Shown here: positions 1-12,280 of the stretch, piece after piece | How positions within the stretch are numbered: the stretch's first letter is position 1 | How the letters are laid out: every line of letters begins with the position of its first letter | Assembly (NCBI GenBank): GCA_905221605.1 | Contig: CAJNDS010000731.1 | Span: 15,001 to 79,000, forward strand | Source of the DNA: Symbiodinium natans | Lineage: Eukaryota > Sar > Dinophyceae > Suessiales > Symbiodiniaceae | Direction of reading: 5' to 3' | DNA: 64,000 nt | Made by a program: the position numbers and the translations under genes | The notes under the pieces: model-generated | The model's input: only the letters and a program-made list of their open reading frames with translations | Told to the model about the DNA's origin: nothing | Database searches by the model: none

Positions 1-635
1 GGAGCCTGTACGAAGTCCCTGAGGTGGCCCCCATGGGACACCCCCATTAAGCTCTTATGAGCTTTGTGTGTTGGATGCCTTGGTGGCACTGTGTTCAGGG
101 TCCATGTGCTAGGCCTGAGAGCTTTGGAAACTTTCTGGTGGCAGGTGGGCTCTTAATAGACGTATATAGAGTCTTCAGCTCTCACATGCACAGTCGCCAT
201 CTGATGTTGGTGTCTCAAGCTGTGGTGCAGGCTGCACCGTTGGCTTCTAGCAACACAACACTGCATCCCGATGATACTTGATGCCTCCTAGAAGAAAAAG
301 GGCGTTGTCAGAGTCACACTGGAAACAATTGTGCTATGAGTATGTTCGCGGAGGTTGTTGATGTGGACTCTCATGTGCTGGGAATCGGGATCTTCTGCCC
401 ACAAGCATGAAAGTTCGACTGCTGTTTTTCGGTTTTCTCTGTTGTGTGACAAAAGCCCCCCCCTCCCCCCAGACCCGACCCCCCCGACAAGCCTTGGGCG
501 GCTTCTAAAATTTCGAACAAGGCCGAGGCGGTCGACATGCAGCATGTAGAGTACTGCACAATTGCATCCTGGGGGCCCTGGGGAAACCCTGTAAATTTTA
601 TACATCTGTAATTCATCCCTTATTCGCAAAACAAA

Positions 636-1721
636 TCAACAAGACTTCCAGGCCTTGGCACGCGCGTCGGTGTACACAAACCGCGTCACATAGTCTAGTC
701 CCAGACCTTCCTCTAAAATGCGGAAGTCGCTGATTGTTGGAGAAAGCAAAACCTCGTGCTCAGTGTCTCTCATGTAGAATTTGAGGCCTACATGATGTGG
801 GGGTTGGGTTGTGAGTTGTGGGCGGGCCATGACCGTTCTACAAGTATGTTGGTCGCCAACCGTGTTCATCCTCACATGGATGTGCAAAGAGTGAAAACGG
901 TCAAGACGGCCATGGTGCGGCAGCACCAATCTCCAGCGCATGGAATCTGTTTGCACGCAGGCGTTCGTCGTAGAAACGGAAGCAGCTTGCCAAGAGGTCG
1001 CTGTCACCGAGGAGGCTGCTTGAAGGATCATGCAGTGACAGTGCATAGTTCATCCCGACCATCATCAGCAGGTGAAAGGCAAACGAAGTCACCTTGGGAC
1101 CACAATACAGGATGTGGCCCAGCAGCGTCCGCGAGTTTCCCGCGAACCACGAAGGGACACAATGGACCCCCGCAGGATGCTGCGCCTCGCCCCTGCAGCG
1201 CGCGTGGTACTCCTTCCCCAGCGAACCCCACGTTTGGCCTCTGCCCAAGGCATTTGCGACGCTCACTTCTGGTGGTCTCACGCAGCAACGTTCAGGTGGG
1301 AAGCCCGCCCCGAAGCATGTCTCGAAATGCGTCAAGCAGCACCAGCTTCTGAGAGGCCCGCTGGCATAGACGTCTCCCCTCCCACCGAAAGAAGCCCAGC
1401 AACGAAATGTGTCGAGTAGCCAGATGCTCGGTGCCGTGGCTTCCTTGCAACAAGAGCTCTCCTTCCCACCAGCTGGGCACTCCTGCACTGACGTGCGGAA
1501 GGCGCATACACCATAACTTCCAAGCTCAATCTATAGGGTCGCGAATTTGGCGTCGGATTATGTCTAGCTTGCCTCAGTCCTCAGCCGAAACCTTGGGGGG
1601 GTTTAGGTCGAAAGCGTTTCGGGGGTCGACCCTCAGATTCAAGAACCCTGTGTGCATCCTGTATGCGGTGGTCCAAGCAGCAGGTTCGAAAGGTGGCTTT
1701 GCCAGAAAAACAGGGCGCCAT
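636..1721 (-). CDS. Paralog A: unknown dinoflagellate protein, three-exon model of 246 residues
   Basis: Exons at 1721-1667, 1487-925 and 758-636 join in frame from an ATG (MAPCFSGKATF) to a stop. The model is supported by a second copy at 5403-6885, with which it shares long stretches such as YASGPLRSWCC, the near-identical block from 929 to about 1215, and the motif ILEEGLGL. Both introns are GC-AG. I recognise no domain. The protein is Cys-rich near its N terminus and has a hydrophobic stretch around SFAFHLLMMVGMNYAL. Paralog B continues well past the point where this model stops, so the stop at 636 could lie in a retained intron or mark a truncated copy. The coding call is firm; the exact ends are not. 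Confidence 0.6.
759..924 (-). other. GC-AG intron of paralog A, absent from paralog B
   Basis: This 166-bp interval interrupts the conserved stretch HALEIG / LLSPTISDFRILEEG. Paralog B is continuous at the same codon position. The intron starts GCTGCC and ends CTGAG on the minus strand. It falls between codons, and removing it restores the frame between two separate ORFs. Confidence 0.65.
1488..1666 (-). other. GC-AG intron 1 of paralog A
   Basis: This 179-bp intron starts GCATAC and ends GTCAG on the minus strand. It separates CFSGKATFRTCCLDH from QECPAGGKESSCC. In paralog B the matching residues (CFTGKASFLTCCLDQ and GCPTGGAESSCC) are contiguous. Its placement comes from this alignment and the frame. 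Confidence 0.55.
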
Positions 1722-3211
1722 CGGAGCTTCTGGGTTTCGGGCTCTTTAACTGGTGTGAGGGTTGGCACAGGGTTGGGGGGGAAAGGGTGGTGGATGGATT
1801 TGGAGTTTCTCCTAATAGCTCAAGTTTGGGATCCTAGGCACATGGTAGAGGGCTTAGGCTTAGGGTTGAAGGCTTCAGAGCTTGGGAGTTTGGGCCTAGG
1901 GGTGGACTCCAAAATGCATGGTCTTTTGCCTTGATGCTGGTCAACGGTGATGCATGCGCATTTCCGGTCGGCTAGGGCTTCTTTGGCTTTGGCACTTCCG
2001 TGCAGGGGCTTAAGAGTGCTAGACCCATTGGGGAACCAAGCTGTGACACCAGCCCACAACCCCCAACCGAAGTCCAGATTCCAGAGCCAACCAGCTGGCA
2101 AGCCTACACCTGAGCCTCGATGATCGCAGGCTGGTGTAGGTCTCCAAGTGCAAGGGCTGCAGCTCGGGTCCAGGTAGTGCAGGCAGGTTTGGGTCGAGAT
2201 CTGTTTCAGAGTGACTATAGGGGATGTGTTGATTCGGTGATTAGATCTCTTGCCTTGCCGTCAAAGGTCTTCGAGGGGTGGGTAGAAGTTTTTCTTGGCA
2301 CAAGCGAGCTTCAGTCCCATGTGTCCAACTTTGCGAAGGCATCCGGCATCGCACCCTCCCGGAAACCAAGCTCAGAAGAGTCACCCTCCGGTAAGCAGGC
2401 ACTATGACCTGGACATTCGAAGCCTTTGACCTCAGCTCAGAAGCCAATTCGACTCACTCAAACCTTATGAATCTGAACCCTGAACCACCCATACCCTATG
2501 TTTGGGACGAGTGCGGATCAGGTTTGCACGGCAATGGAGCCCGGATCAACCAGGGAAGTTCAGGATTTAACAAACACGGGGCAGTGGTGCCAGATCTGTT
2601 CTAGGTATGAATCTGGGGCTGCTAGGATGGCTCTGGATCGTTCGCCTGTTTTTGCAGCTGGACGCCCCTTGGTGCGGGAAATCTTTCGCACGCGCATGTT
2701 AGAGGAGAGTGACTGTTCTGGAGCTATAGGACTTTCCTGCCCATGGGGAGGGGGGAGAGGGTGGATGGGGGGTAGGGCCGCCGAGAAAATTCCCTTTATC
2801 TCCGCACCCCCCACCCCCCTGTCTGTTCCTCGGAAACGAAGAGGCGTTCCATGAGCCTCCTTCCTCTTGTTGGGCAAGGAGGCTAGTTTCGAGTCTAGAG
2901 CAAATTCCTGTCAACCATAATCCCTCACCCGGCCTCTTTGCTCCACCGCCTACTTTCCCCTAGCACACACGGAGGCTGGCAGTATAGCACACTTTCAGGA
3001 ACCTTCAAGCGTCTCCCCTTCTGAAGGGTCAAGAAGCTGGTGGCAGTCCTCTCCCATCCTTCATCTTTCGAGGAGCCGTGTCGCTCCTGAATCGCATCCA
3101 CTGCAGCACGTCGCTATTGACCTGAGGTGTGGGGCTCAGGGCAAAAAGCCATCCTGAAAACTCAACTCACCGAACTCTAGTGAGAGAAGTTAGAGCTGAA
3201 CTCATGCCCCG
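1722..3211. other. Interval with no confident gene
   Basis: I see no recognisable gene. A possible minus-strand exon lies within 1820-2101 (readable stretch AKEALADRKCACITVDQHQ). There is a short G-rich/C-rich tract around 2745-2820. Everything else looks like intron or spacer. Confidence 0.3.
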
Positions 3212-5020
3212 TTAGGCTTTGAGATCTGAAACATCCTGAAACCGCAAACTAGACCCTGGACTCAAACTCACAAGCCCAGGAGCCGTGACGGGCAGTGAGT
3301 ACAGCTGCGTCTCTGTGCGCGGCAGTGCCCGAGTGATGCCAAAGCTTTTAAGCGCCAGCCAGAGATCGATTTCCTTGCTCTTTTTCGGCAGCACTTGAGG
3401 GATTGTGATTGGCTGCAGGTCTCGGCTGAGGCAGAAACTCCCTTTGACGAATAGATTTGTGCATGGTTCCAAGATGTTCCAAGCAAGTAGAAGTACAAGG
3501 AAACGCCAGGTGAACCTGAGGCTCGAAGCCGGATTTGGGGCTGGGCCGAAGGGGAGTGGGGACTAAGTTGCAAACTAAGCCTCAGCCGTGACATTCAGAT
3601 CTGGGTCCTGGTACTCCGCCTGGAGATGGACTTCCTCACCTCTGGGGGCCATTGTTCGGAGACAAGGAAAGCATGGCCCAGGTATGTTAATTTTAAGGCG
3701 ACTTTAAGCAAAAGCCCCGCAACAAAATCCCAAGAACCAGCACAAGAATGGCCCGAGCCTTCGGCCCCTTTGTACGGCGTCCCAACATCACCGTAGCGCA
3801 GGGCAAAGCCCTCGGCTTCTAGAAGGCGCTGGAACTCCTTCACGTCCATACCTGGCCTTGGGCTGTTGTGAGTTTTTGCTGGGCTTCATTTCGCTTTTTG
3901 GGGGCTTCAGTCCCGTTTTAGGGTGTTCAAGGTTTATGGTACATAGTTTGCAGGGAAAGCGCACCCTGAACCCAAAACCCTGGTCCCCGAACACACCGAG
4001 CGATGTCCAAAAGACTGCATCAGCACGAAGTCTGCGTCGTAGTCCCACGGAATCACTTCGCCCCTGGGCCCACCAAGCCGTAGAACACTCCTGGGCCGGG
4101 CAGACGGGTGCAGGGTTCAGGCCCACCCCAGCCTGAAGAAGGGCTGAGGATAGAGACTTAGAGAGTTCTGAGCCTGCTTCCATGAAGATTATATATATGT
4201 GATTAGATGATCATGTGATGCGCGTCATGCCATACACAGATGGCCTGCAGCATGCGATACAGTGGCGACGTCGCGACCAACCAAGCAAACCTTCCAGCTT
4301 GTGGAGCGGTTTCCCGGATTCATTGTCGGATAGCGGTCCGGTGACAATGAGCCTGCTGCATGATCTCCAACTGTACCACTATTGCCAAGACCTTTTCCCG
4401 CATTGATCGCAAGTGGGCTTGATGCCCTTCAATGTGTTTGTTCACTACTTTGTCGGTGAGGAGGTCAAGTTCTCAGTAGCTTTGAAAGCCCTGGAGATAC
4501 GGCTTCCGGCTCCGCCCTCCCCCGCGGATACCCGCAGGTTAGTCTGATGATTACTGCTCAGACCCCTGTGCACACAGCCAGGCCCCCGCAGCTTCCCAGA
4601 ATTCATCTTTGCCAGGCAAGCTTCAATGAGCTTCCGAAAATGGGCAGGAGCATTCCCGTCGGGCTGCGGAAGGCTTCCCAAACTTCCTTCAGCTTCTGCA
4701 TGGCGTGCTTCCTTGGCCACCGACTTTCTCAAGCCCTAACCCTCAATCAAGAACAACCCCAACCCCTCACAACCTCCAAAACCCTTGCAGTCGCTTTTTT
4801 CGCAGGCTTATAAGACTATAAGACTCCACAGCATGACTGCCGAGACTTGAGCCATAGGTTGAGGACATCTTGGATGATGTGAGTTTTTTGGTTTACAGGG
4901 CCTTTGTACGGGTCTTCCTTGAGTGGTTCCGAGCCCCTGCCGACGTGATCCCGGCGGCGGCTTCTGTTCGTTCTCTTTCTCGCAGGGATGCTGTTGGGGT
5001 TCTTTTGCATAGAACCCCAT
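3212..5020 (-). CDS. Cluster of minus-strand exons, unknown product
   Basis: Five minus-strand stretches read like coding sequence, in this order: about 5010-4826 (contains KEDPYKGPVNQKTHIIQ), 4732-4445 (HFRKLIEACLAKMNSGKLR), 4183-4000 (ATG start, MEAGSELSKSLSS), 3849-3595 (ATG start, MDVKEFQRLLEAEGF) and about 3472-3212 (KEIDLWLALKSFGITR). They lie in different frames, as expected for exons split by introns, but I could not fix the splice sites. They may belong to one gene or to two. No family is recognised. They follow paralog B on the same strand, so read-through of a shared precursor is possible. Confidence 0.35.
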
Positions 5021-5402
5021 GAATCAATGAACCTATAGACAGGCGCTCGAACCCGAGCTCCAACCCAGAAGCCCTCTAGACCGCAAACCCTACACAGGGT
5101 TTTGGGTTTAGTGCTTTGGCTTGCAAGCGCTAGACCTTTCAGACAATCAAGAATTTTAAAGGCTAAGCCAAGACCGGCCGCATCGCTTGGGGCTAGGCTT
5201 CAGGCTTTACATAAGCGTCGGAAACTTCTCAACACCAAAGGCTGGCGTCAGCGCAAGTCGCATGCAAAACGGAACCACCATGCCGACAGCATTTGCAAAG
5301 AGCGCCTCGTCGCCGTTCCATGGTGCGATGCACCTCTTGAGTCTTTAGGGTGGGCTGGACCATCTAGGATCTGGCTCAAGGATCTCAAGGTGCAGAAGAG
5401 AC

Positions 5403-6885
5403 TTATAAGTATGACCCTGTACGACAGAAGCAGTATGCCCAAACCTCTGAACCCCAAACCTTACTAAGTGCTTGAGGCACCTGATTTGCGCCTCCATGTC
5501 CGGGTGAAACCTTGCTGCTTCGATGTCGTAGCTCCTGCCGGCACAAGAGGCTTGACATTCTCTTCATACGTTGGCGAACATGAACCCACGTTTGGGCTCT
5601 GGAGTTCTCAGGTTGAGGATGAGTGCCAGGCTGGCTCCTGGCAAGGGAGGCCCCGAGCGTGGTGTGAAGCAAGTAGGACTCCTCTTCCAAGATGGTGCCG
5701 CCCGAATTCACACAAGTGATGGCGGTGCCTTTATGGCTTTTCAGCCTCAGGTCAAGGCCCAGCATCCACGCAGACCCCAGCTGCGCACTTTGCTGGGATG
5801 AACTCAGAAGCCTCCGCAGCACAGAGGAGTTGTACACCCGAGTCCCGCTGGTGGTGTCGCCACCGAAGCAGTGCGACATGTCTTCAAACTTAGGTGGATG
5901 TGCCCAAGAGCGATATGCAAAAGGATATCGGACAACGGACAGCTTCCAATAGGCACGCCGCAGCTGCAGCACGGGCCATGCCCAAGTCCCGTTTGCCGAG
6001 GTGGGGAGGCCGACGACCTTCGCGCGCGGATCCGCATGCACTAAGAGAGTCTGAAAGTGAAGCCCGAGACCTTCCTCCAAAATATTGAAATCCCTTATCA
6101 TGGGAGAGACGAGCACGACGGCACCAATCTCCAGCGCATGGAATCTGTTTGCACGCAGGCGTTCGTCGTAGAAACGGAAGCAGCTTGCCAAGAGGTCGCT
6201 GTCACCGAGGAGGCTGCTTGAAGGATCATGCAGTGACAGTGCATAGTTCATCCCGACCATCATCAGCAGGTGAAAGGCAAACGAAGTCACCTTGGGACCA
6301 CAATACAGGATGTGGCCCAGCAGCGTCCGCGAGTTTCCCGCGAACCACGAAGGGACACAATGGACCCCCGCAGGATGCTGCGCCTCGCCCCTGCAGCGCG
6401 CGTGGTACTCCTCCCCCAGCGACCTCCACGACTCCTGCCGGGTCTGCAGGGCATTTGCGACCGCACGTGCGGGTGGCCTCACGCAGCAGCGCTCAGCTGA
6501 GAAGTCCGCTCCGAAGCAGACTGGATTCTGCGTGTGGCAGCACCAGCTTCTAAGAGGCCCGCTGGCATAGACCGTGCCTCTCCCACCGGTGGAAGCCCAG
6601 CAACGAAGTGTTTCAAGAAGCCAAACACTGGGTGCCTTGGCTTCCGTGCCTTACTTTCTAAGAACTATTATAAGAACTAAACATATTCTCGACGCCGATT
6701 ACGCCTCACAATTTGCAAAGACCTCAACTATTGGTCAAGTCGCAGCAGGAGCTCTCCGCTCCACCTGTTGGGCAGCCCTCGACGCGTTGGTCCAAGCAGC
6801 AGGTCAAGAAGGAGGCTTTGCCAGTGAAGCAGGGACTGGAGGGACTTGAGGGGCTCGATGGGCTCGAGAGCACTAGCGCAGCCAT
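5403..6885 (-). CDS. Paralog B: unknown dinoflagellate protein, two-exon model of 462 residues
   Basis: Exon 1 is 6885-6744, starting at an ATG (MAALVLSSPSSPS). Exon 2 is 6649-5403. The join is in frame (1389 nt). It aligns with paralog A from CFTGKASF through ILEEGLGL and then continues for about 190 more residues, including GDTTSGTRVYNSSVLRRLL and AWMLGLDLRLKSH. The start has a Ser-Pro repeat (SSPSSPSSPSSP). Bacterial-style start calling would begin inside exon 2 at a GTG near 6482, but the frame is open to 6650 and the paralog shows that the upstream residues are real. No domain is recognised. Part of the C-terminal tail could be read-through intron. Confidence 0.6.
6650..6743 (-). other. 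GC-AG intron of paralog B, absent from paralog A
   Basis: This 94-bp, visibly AT-rich intron starts GCGACTTG and ends AGTAAG on the minus strand. It contains an in-frame stop. Paralog A is uninterrupted at the same point (GGKESSCCKEATAPS against GGAESSCC / TEAKAPS). Confidence 0.65.
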
Positions 6886-7307
6886 AGCAAGCTGGGTTCA
6901 TCAGGCCAAGAGGGGGCTTAGAGGCGCTTAGGGTTGCGTAAGCTAGATCACTGATTCAATATACATATACATATATGTATGTTAAATGGGCTTTAGCATG
7001 GAGAGAGAGAGGGTGTGGTTTACCTATCGATACAAGACACAAGCTGGGGGGCACTTGTGTCTTTGCCTGAGCCCTGACTTGCAACAAAACATCTGTAACA
7101 ACTCGCCCCTGTGCATGAAAGATGAAAGTTCAGCGGGCTTTGACTTGGGGTTCAACTTAGGTCGAAGCACGAGCCAACCTTTTTAACCAGCATGATTCAC
7201 CTCGCTGTACAAGGTGACGTGTAGTGACACAGTAAGTCTAGCATGTTGCAAGGCAAACATGTCCAACTGTACAACGGGGACAGGTCCGCTGCACCACTTC
7301 GATTCAA
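6886..7307. other. Spacer with no gene seen
   Basis: There is no convincing coding stretch. A short alternating palindrome-like run (TACATATACATATATGTATG) lies near 6961-6980. The interval separates the start of paralog B from the 3' end of the next minus-strand gene. Confidence 0.35.
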
Positions 7308-8898
7308 CTAGTACTTCGTTCGTGCCTTCATCCTCGTAGGCACGGACTTTTGTATCATTTGCTTGCTGAGCTTCTGAAGGCACACCTGCCGTTCAGCTTC
7401 TGTTCGCAACTCACGCAATTCCTGCCTGTGCTGATAGACTTCCTCCTGGCCAAAGTTGTGAGCTGCTGCCTGCATGAGTGCCTCCTCAGAGGTATTTATG
7501 CGGGTCAGTTCAATCCAATGCCCCATGCTGGTGACAAGTTGGCCGCCGGAGGGGTACGTGAGGGTGACATGACCAGCTACCCCGCGCTTGCTGCAGCTGT
7601 CGTAGTTGATCTCACACTTCATCGCTTCTGGTACAGTCCCGCTGCCGGACCACTTGTCAACGACTGTGAGCACCTGCACAAAAAGCAACATGCCGGCGCT
7701 TGGGAATGACTGGACCCAACCGTCGGAGGAGGACGGGACATTCATGTGTGGTAGGTGTGCACGAGGGTTTCCATTTCACTTACAAGATTTGCTCGCTGCA
7801 GTAGGAAATTCAGTCATAAACACTCAATAGTCGGAAAAGAGCGTACGTTGCAGTATGCCGCAAAAAAAAAAACCGGCCTGCAGCTGATACGCGTCTGTCT
7901 GCGGACGTCTAGGATTCACGGTGTAAAGGATCGTATCGCTCATTGCAGCAACGACAGCCTTTCCATCTGCAGCACAAAGCTCCCCGACAACTTGAAGCTG
8001 CCTTCGTCGAGGCTTCATTGAGGCTCCCCATCGGCTTCCCTCTTTGAGACTTTGAGTTTAGTCTTTGCACGAGTCTTCTCGTTCTATTCTTGCGCTTCTG
8101 ATGTTCGGCCTAGTCTGTCTAGCGTGTTCGCATTGTTGGCATCCCTCCTGCACCTCGCGGTCATGGCTCTCTAGTTACTAACTGAGTCTCTAACTAACAA
8201 AGTCCACAGAGGCCTTGTTTCGTTCTCGGGCTGTGAATGTGAATGCTACATAATGCGTCGCCGAAAGGCTGGGGAACCTCATCATGTTTCAACTGATCTG
8301 GGAAGAAGTCCAGCTGGAATTGGCGATCACACTGGCACGGAAGAGTGACGAAAGGGTTTGCACCCAGCAAGTCCTCCGACCACTCAGACAGCAATGCTTT
8401 GAGGCTGAAGTCGGAACACATCACCGTGAAGCCTCGCTGCAATGCATGGCTGATCAGTTGCATGTTCACGCTTGGTCCCACTTGTGCCCGGCGTCGGCCA
8501 CCAAATTGTCCACGGGCAAAGCCATGAGGACCGCAGGCCCCACAGCATTCCCAGTTGAAGGTAACACTGTCTGCAGCTACGCTATTGATGTCGTCCAAGA
8601 GCTCTCTCCAACCCAGCTCCGCAGCCTGCCGACCCGTGAGAAGATCCAAGAGCTGTCCAGCATCATGCAAGTTCACCGAGTAGGTGCTAACTCGCTCACC
8701 TGGTACCGTCTCCGGCCTCACCTCCCGGAAGTTCTCATCGTATGAGACGTCTGCAGATATCGTGACGATGACCGCAACAAGCTTGTCCTGGCGATCGTCT
8801 ACCTCATTGAATAGCTTCTGAAGCACAGCTGGACCTTCGGGCTCAGGTTCTGGAAGATCTGGAAAATCCACTCTCTCGCCATCAGACTCCGAGGCCAT
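7308..8898 (-). CDS. Unknown protein, three-exon model of 375 residues
   Basis: Exons at 8898-8257, 7997-7878 and 7673-7308 join in phase 0. The start is ATG (MASESDGERVDFPDLPEPEPEG), giving an acidic, Pro-rich N terminus. The middle has a Cys/Gly-rich stretch (FNWECCGACGPHGFARG). The last exon has LTYPSGGQLVTSMGHWIEL followed by a probable helix (EEVYQHRQELRELRTEAERQ). Intron 2 (7674-7877) is GC-AG with a pyrimidine-rich acceptor ending TTTGTGCAG. Intron 1 (7998-8256) is inferred as GC-AG. I do not recognise the family. The three exons read well as protein and are phase-compatible, so a single gene is likely. The end could extend into an overlapping frame near 7310 (KVRAYEDEGTNEVLVESKW). Confidence 0.6.
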
Positions 8899-10499
8899 GT
8901 CCTCTGTTTTAGCCTGAAAACGGCCAGCAGCGGCTCTCGAATCTCGGCTCGCTCTCTTCTTCTGCCGGGCTTAGAGGCTTAGAGAGCCCCTAGGGACCCT
9001 GCGCGCCCGAAGTTCAGGGCCTCCGTGAAAGTAGCCCCCCAGAGGCGATCACAGCTGTCAGAGGTTCCCCTGAAACACCTACCCCGAGACTCTCCTTTGG
9101 TGGTTTCGTTGTGGGTCATTGTCCCCCGATCCTTCCTTGTGGGTGTGAGTGACTCTCTCTCTCTCACTTCTGCAGCCTCTTCTTCTCCTCAACTCTCACA
9201 GATTGCTAAAAGTACATCATGAAAACTGCAGCATCACAAATGCTCAGCCGGGGAGCGGTGCACCACTCTGTGATCGGAGACTTCTTTGTCTTCGAATGCT
9301 TCGCACCAAAGACGCCGAAACAGGAGAGTTTCGAAAGCATTCCGAAGATAGGGGACGGGATATGCAGAGGGCAGAACAGGGTTGTCAGGAAGTCTGAGCC
9401 AACACTGCGCCTGAACTTCGAGCACCAACCGAGCATGACTGTACAGAGCGTAAGAGGCATCACACGAGATGCGCCACCAAAGTCCCGATCTGCCAAAGCT
9501 GTTACCAGTAAGAATTCGTCATGCGCCATCTTTTTTCCACAAGCCGGACCCATGTCTGTCCAGGTTCTCCATGGCTTGCCAAGCGCAGCGGCACTTTGCC
9601 ACCTTGCGTTCCCCCTCAGACGCGGTCGTCGTCGAAGTGCCATTTGGACCTTGCTCCCAATACAGCAATCCGTGGCTGCCACAGCCGTTTTTGAGAGCAA
9701 CCTCCATGCAACCTGGAACACTCTCCATCCATGACTTCCACCCTTGTCTGTTTAACTGGGGCAAAAGGGCACATCGTAAAATCCATGGTTTGAGAATTCT
9801 GTCCAAAGGCTTTCACTGTGGATTCCCGTTCGAGTTCAGGGGCAAGCGTGCAAGGGGGCTTGGCTGCCCCTGTTAACCTAGGCCCACGCCCTTGTTTCAA
9901 CAAGCGCTGCTCCATGCGCATTCCATACATAAAAGCTCAGGCAGTCGGTCAAAGCGGCCCAGTACTTTTCTGAAGCTTCGGCGAAAGTTGTGATAAGCAC
10001 AAAGGGGCAGCTTTTTTTAATGTACTTGGCCGAATGGACGCATTGCTGTGGCCCCTGATCTCGTTCGATCGTTCAACTCGGCCCGCTTATCCAAAACCTC
10101 CTCGCGCCTGTCTCGTTCTACGTCATTGTGAAGCCACACACCAAGCGCAAGATGTAGGCCCAACGGCGTGTGGGAGAACCATCTCGTGCTATCTGCAGAC
10201 CCTCTTCCGTTCCATTTCCGTTCCATTTCCGTTCCCAATGAGAACACCCGCAAAAGAAAGAACTACGTCCACCGAAATTCGGGGCTGTAGGAGCTTTGTG
10301 AACGGTCTCGCCAAATCAGGGGGTTGGACGGAGCGCCACCCCCCGGCCGCATGTTGCCTTGATGGGCACCAGGAGCAGGGTGTAGTTGCGGGCGATGACT
10401 GAGGACACAGCTTCACTCTCCCCCCCCCACCCCCCCTACTCCCCTCCCCCGCCCCTGTTTTTCTTACCCACACGCCTGTCTACTGCCAAAATGCAAAGA
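8899..10499. other. Interval with weak exon candidates only
   Basis: The best candidate is a minus-strand stretch inside 9519-9806 (QGWKSWMESVPGCMEVALKNG and AWQAMENLDRHGSGLWKKDGA). Overlapping ORFs on both strands at 9206-9734 cannot be told apart. A short repeat of TTCCGTTCCA lies at about 10208-10237, and a C-rich tract at 10412-10455. I assign no function. Confidence 0.25.
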
Positions 10500-11980
10500 A
10501 ACGCCTGACCGACTTGCCAGCTGTACTGAGCGTGTGATGCTGGTGACAATCAATACTTTGTCCACCGCACGCCCTTGACCTGCTATGAACCCCCCTTTGG
10601 GCCACTCTCTATGCCTGTTGAGGCGTCCTCTTTTGCAGGGACATGTAAGGACAATGTGGGGAGTTCCGGTACTCACGTTTGGAGGAATGGAAGCTCTGCA
10701 AGGAGCTTGATATGTCGGCTGTTGTAAAGGCGGCCCCGCCGAGGCGGGTCACGCAGCATCGTTGTCAAGAATAATCGCAAGTATTAGCAAGTATTTGTTC
10801 GGTGCAGCTTTGCCTCGTCGGAGAGTCCGACGCCGAGCAGTTCTAAGGGCCTTGCAGCTTCGGCGAGCGGTGCCCAACGCGCGAGACGTATGTGGCATCG
10901 TCCTGCACACAGATGAGAGAGAACGCATCGATCGTGAACTTGACTCATACACCACCAGGCTCTAAGTGGTTCTAAGGATTCTACGATCTGACTGAAGGCT
11001 GCATCTCTCGGGTCCCTGTCCTGCGGTCGCACTTTCTCTTGCGCACTGCTTAGCATTGATACAATGCTCATGCAGACGGCGTGCACCTTGCTGCACAGGG
11101 CATCAGCCATCCAGCTGTAGTAGTTCTAGTAGATCGATTCTAGTATGTCTTGCCCTCGATCGGTCTGAAGTCCTGCACGAGATCTAGCAGCGCACCCGAA
11201 GGACGAAACCTTACTTTACTCGAGCTAACCTAACCCTTTAATTACTCCAAGGGTCCGACCGTCAAGGCCGGGCTCCAAGCATCGTAGAGTATTGACAGGC
11301 AAATGTGCCTTGGAAGTTGGTTTTGGGGCTGGGTTCTGATGGCTTGGATGGGCTTCTAGTTTGCCATACGGTCTCGGGGCTTTTCGGATGCCAAGCAAGT
11401 AAGTGCAGTTCACGCACTCATGAGAGTAGCTATAGTGTTGTTTGGGGTAGAAGTCTCCATACATCCCTGTGAAGGACCTTCTTTGCATCACCTCGCTCTC
11501 ATCGATCCAAATTGGTTCTAAGATGTTCTAAGAAAACCAGAGGTACCCATTGGAGTAGATGTGCGGGTGCTCTGGAGATGGGCCCTCGAAGACGACCTGG
11601 AACACATGCACAAAGAGCTCGGAGACTGCTGGAGAATCTATGCAAAACCCTGCAACTACAACCCTAACCATCGAATGAAGCTGCCATATGTCTGCCTCCG
11701 GGCTCTCCAAAGGATATCCTTAGTTGAGCACGGCAGACGCCGATACATTTTGCTCTTCTTGTCTCTTTCGGGAAGATGCTGCCAGGAGAGCAGTCATTCC
11801 TCTTTTCGGGCTACTGGTAGCACTTGGCAGGCGAGATTCTGGCCGGGAATGTAAACCGGAGAAGGAACTGCTCACCCGCGTAGATGGTGCCCGGAGCTGC
11901 AGCATGGGACAATCGAAAGAATCAGCGCAACTCTCTACCTCGGCACCTCCTGTACTAGTCCAAGTGCTCAGATCTGCTCC
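10500..11980. other. Interval with weak exon candidates only
   Basis: Possible minus-strand exons lie at about 11110-10980 (SKVHAVCMSIVSMLSSAQEKV) and 11491-11330 (MYGDFYPKQHYSYSHECVNC). At 11561-11760 both strands read plausibly (plus strand ALEDDLEHMHKELGDCW), so I cannot decide between them. No family is recognised. Confidence 0.2.
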
Positions 11981-12280
11981 GTGCAGCGAACAGGTTCGGC
12001 TGAGCACCTCCAAGCACTTGAATACGCCAGGTTTCTTCATCGCATTCCTGAACAGCGATTCCATCCTGCAACGGCCGCACATGCCATATGCGACATTCTT
12101 GCAGACCGCTCAATGCTCCAGAATCTGCTGCTTATCCTTGCACTGCCTGGGTCAGAAACTCTCGGACTTCTCAGAGAGAGAGAGATTCCAAGGCATGTCC
12201 TCGCTTCCGCGGGCTTTCAAGCTCTCCAGCTCCTGTGCACGGTGGGAGGGGACTTCTCGAGAGATGAGGCGAATCCTTAG
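11981..12280 (+). CDS. Possible plus-strand exon of a helical protein
   Basis: The stretch AAHAICDILADRSMLQNLLL, followed by ALPGSETLGLLREREIPRHV and LASAGFQALQLLCTVGG, has the hydrophobic spacing of an alpha-helical repeat protein. It would be one of very few plus-strand genes here. The ends are unknown. A minus-strand ORF (11720-12082) partly overlaps it. It could be an exon of a HEAT-like protein, but no motif proves this. Confidence 0.3.
   Translation: MQRTGSAEHLQALEYARFLHRIPEQRFHPATAAHAICDILADRSMLQNLLLILALPGSETLGLLREREIPRHVLASAGFQALQLLCTVGGDFSRDEANP

Noticed and set aside
4834-4862. Minus-strand match TGGCTCAAGTCTCGGC, same as the end of the SL and the bases after it at 49062
   Set aside because: It lies inside a readable coding stretch (VLNLWLKSRQS) with no upstream SL similarity. 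A 16-nt match somewhere in 64 kb is within chance.
5365-5380. TGGCTCAAGG resembling the SL end
   Set aside because: Only 9-10 nt match and nothing else from the SL-headed units is present.
9206-9734. Mirror-image 171-residue ORFs on both strands
   Set aside because: They have identical length on the two strands and no domain; neither can be preferred.
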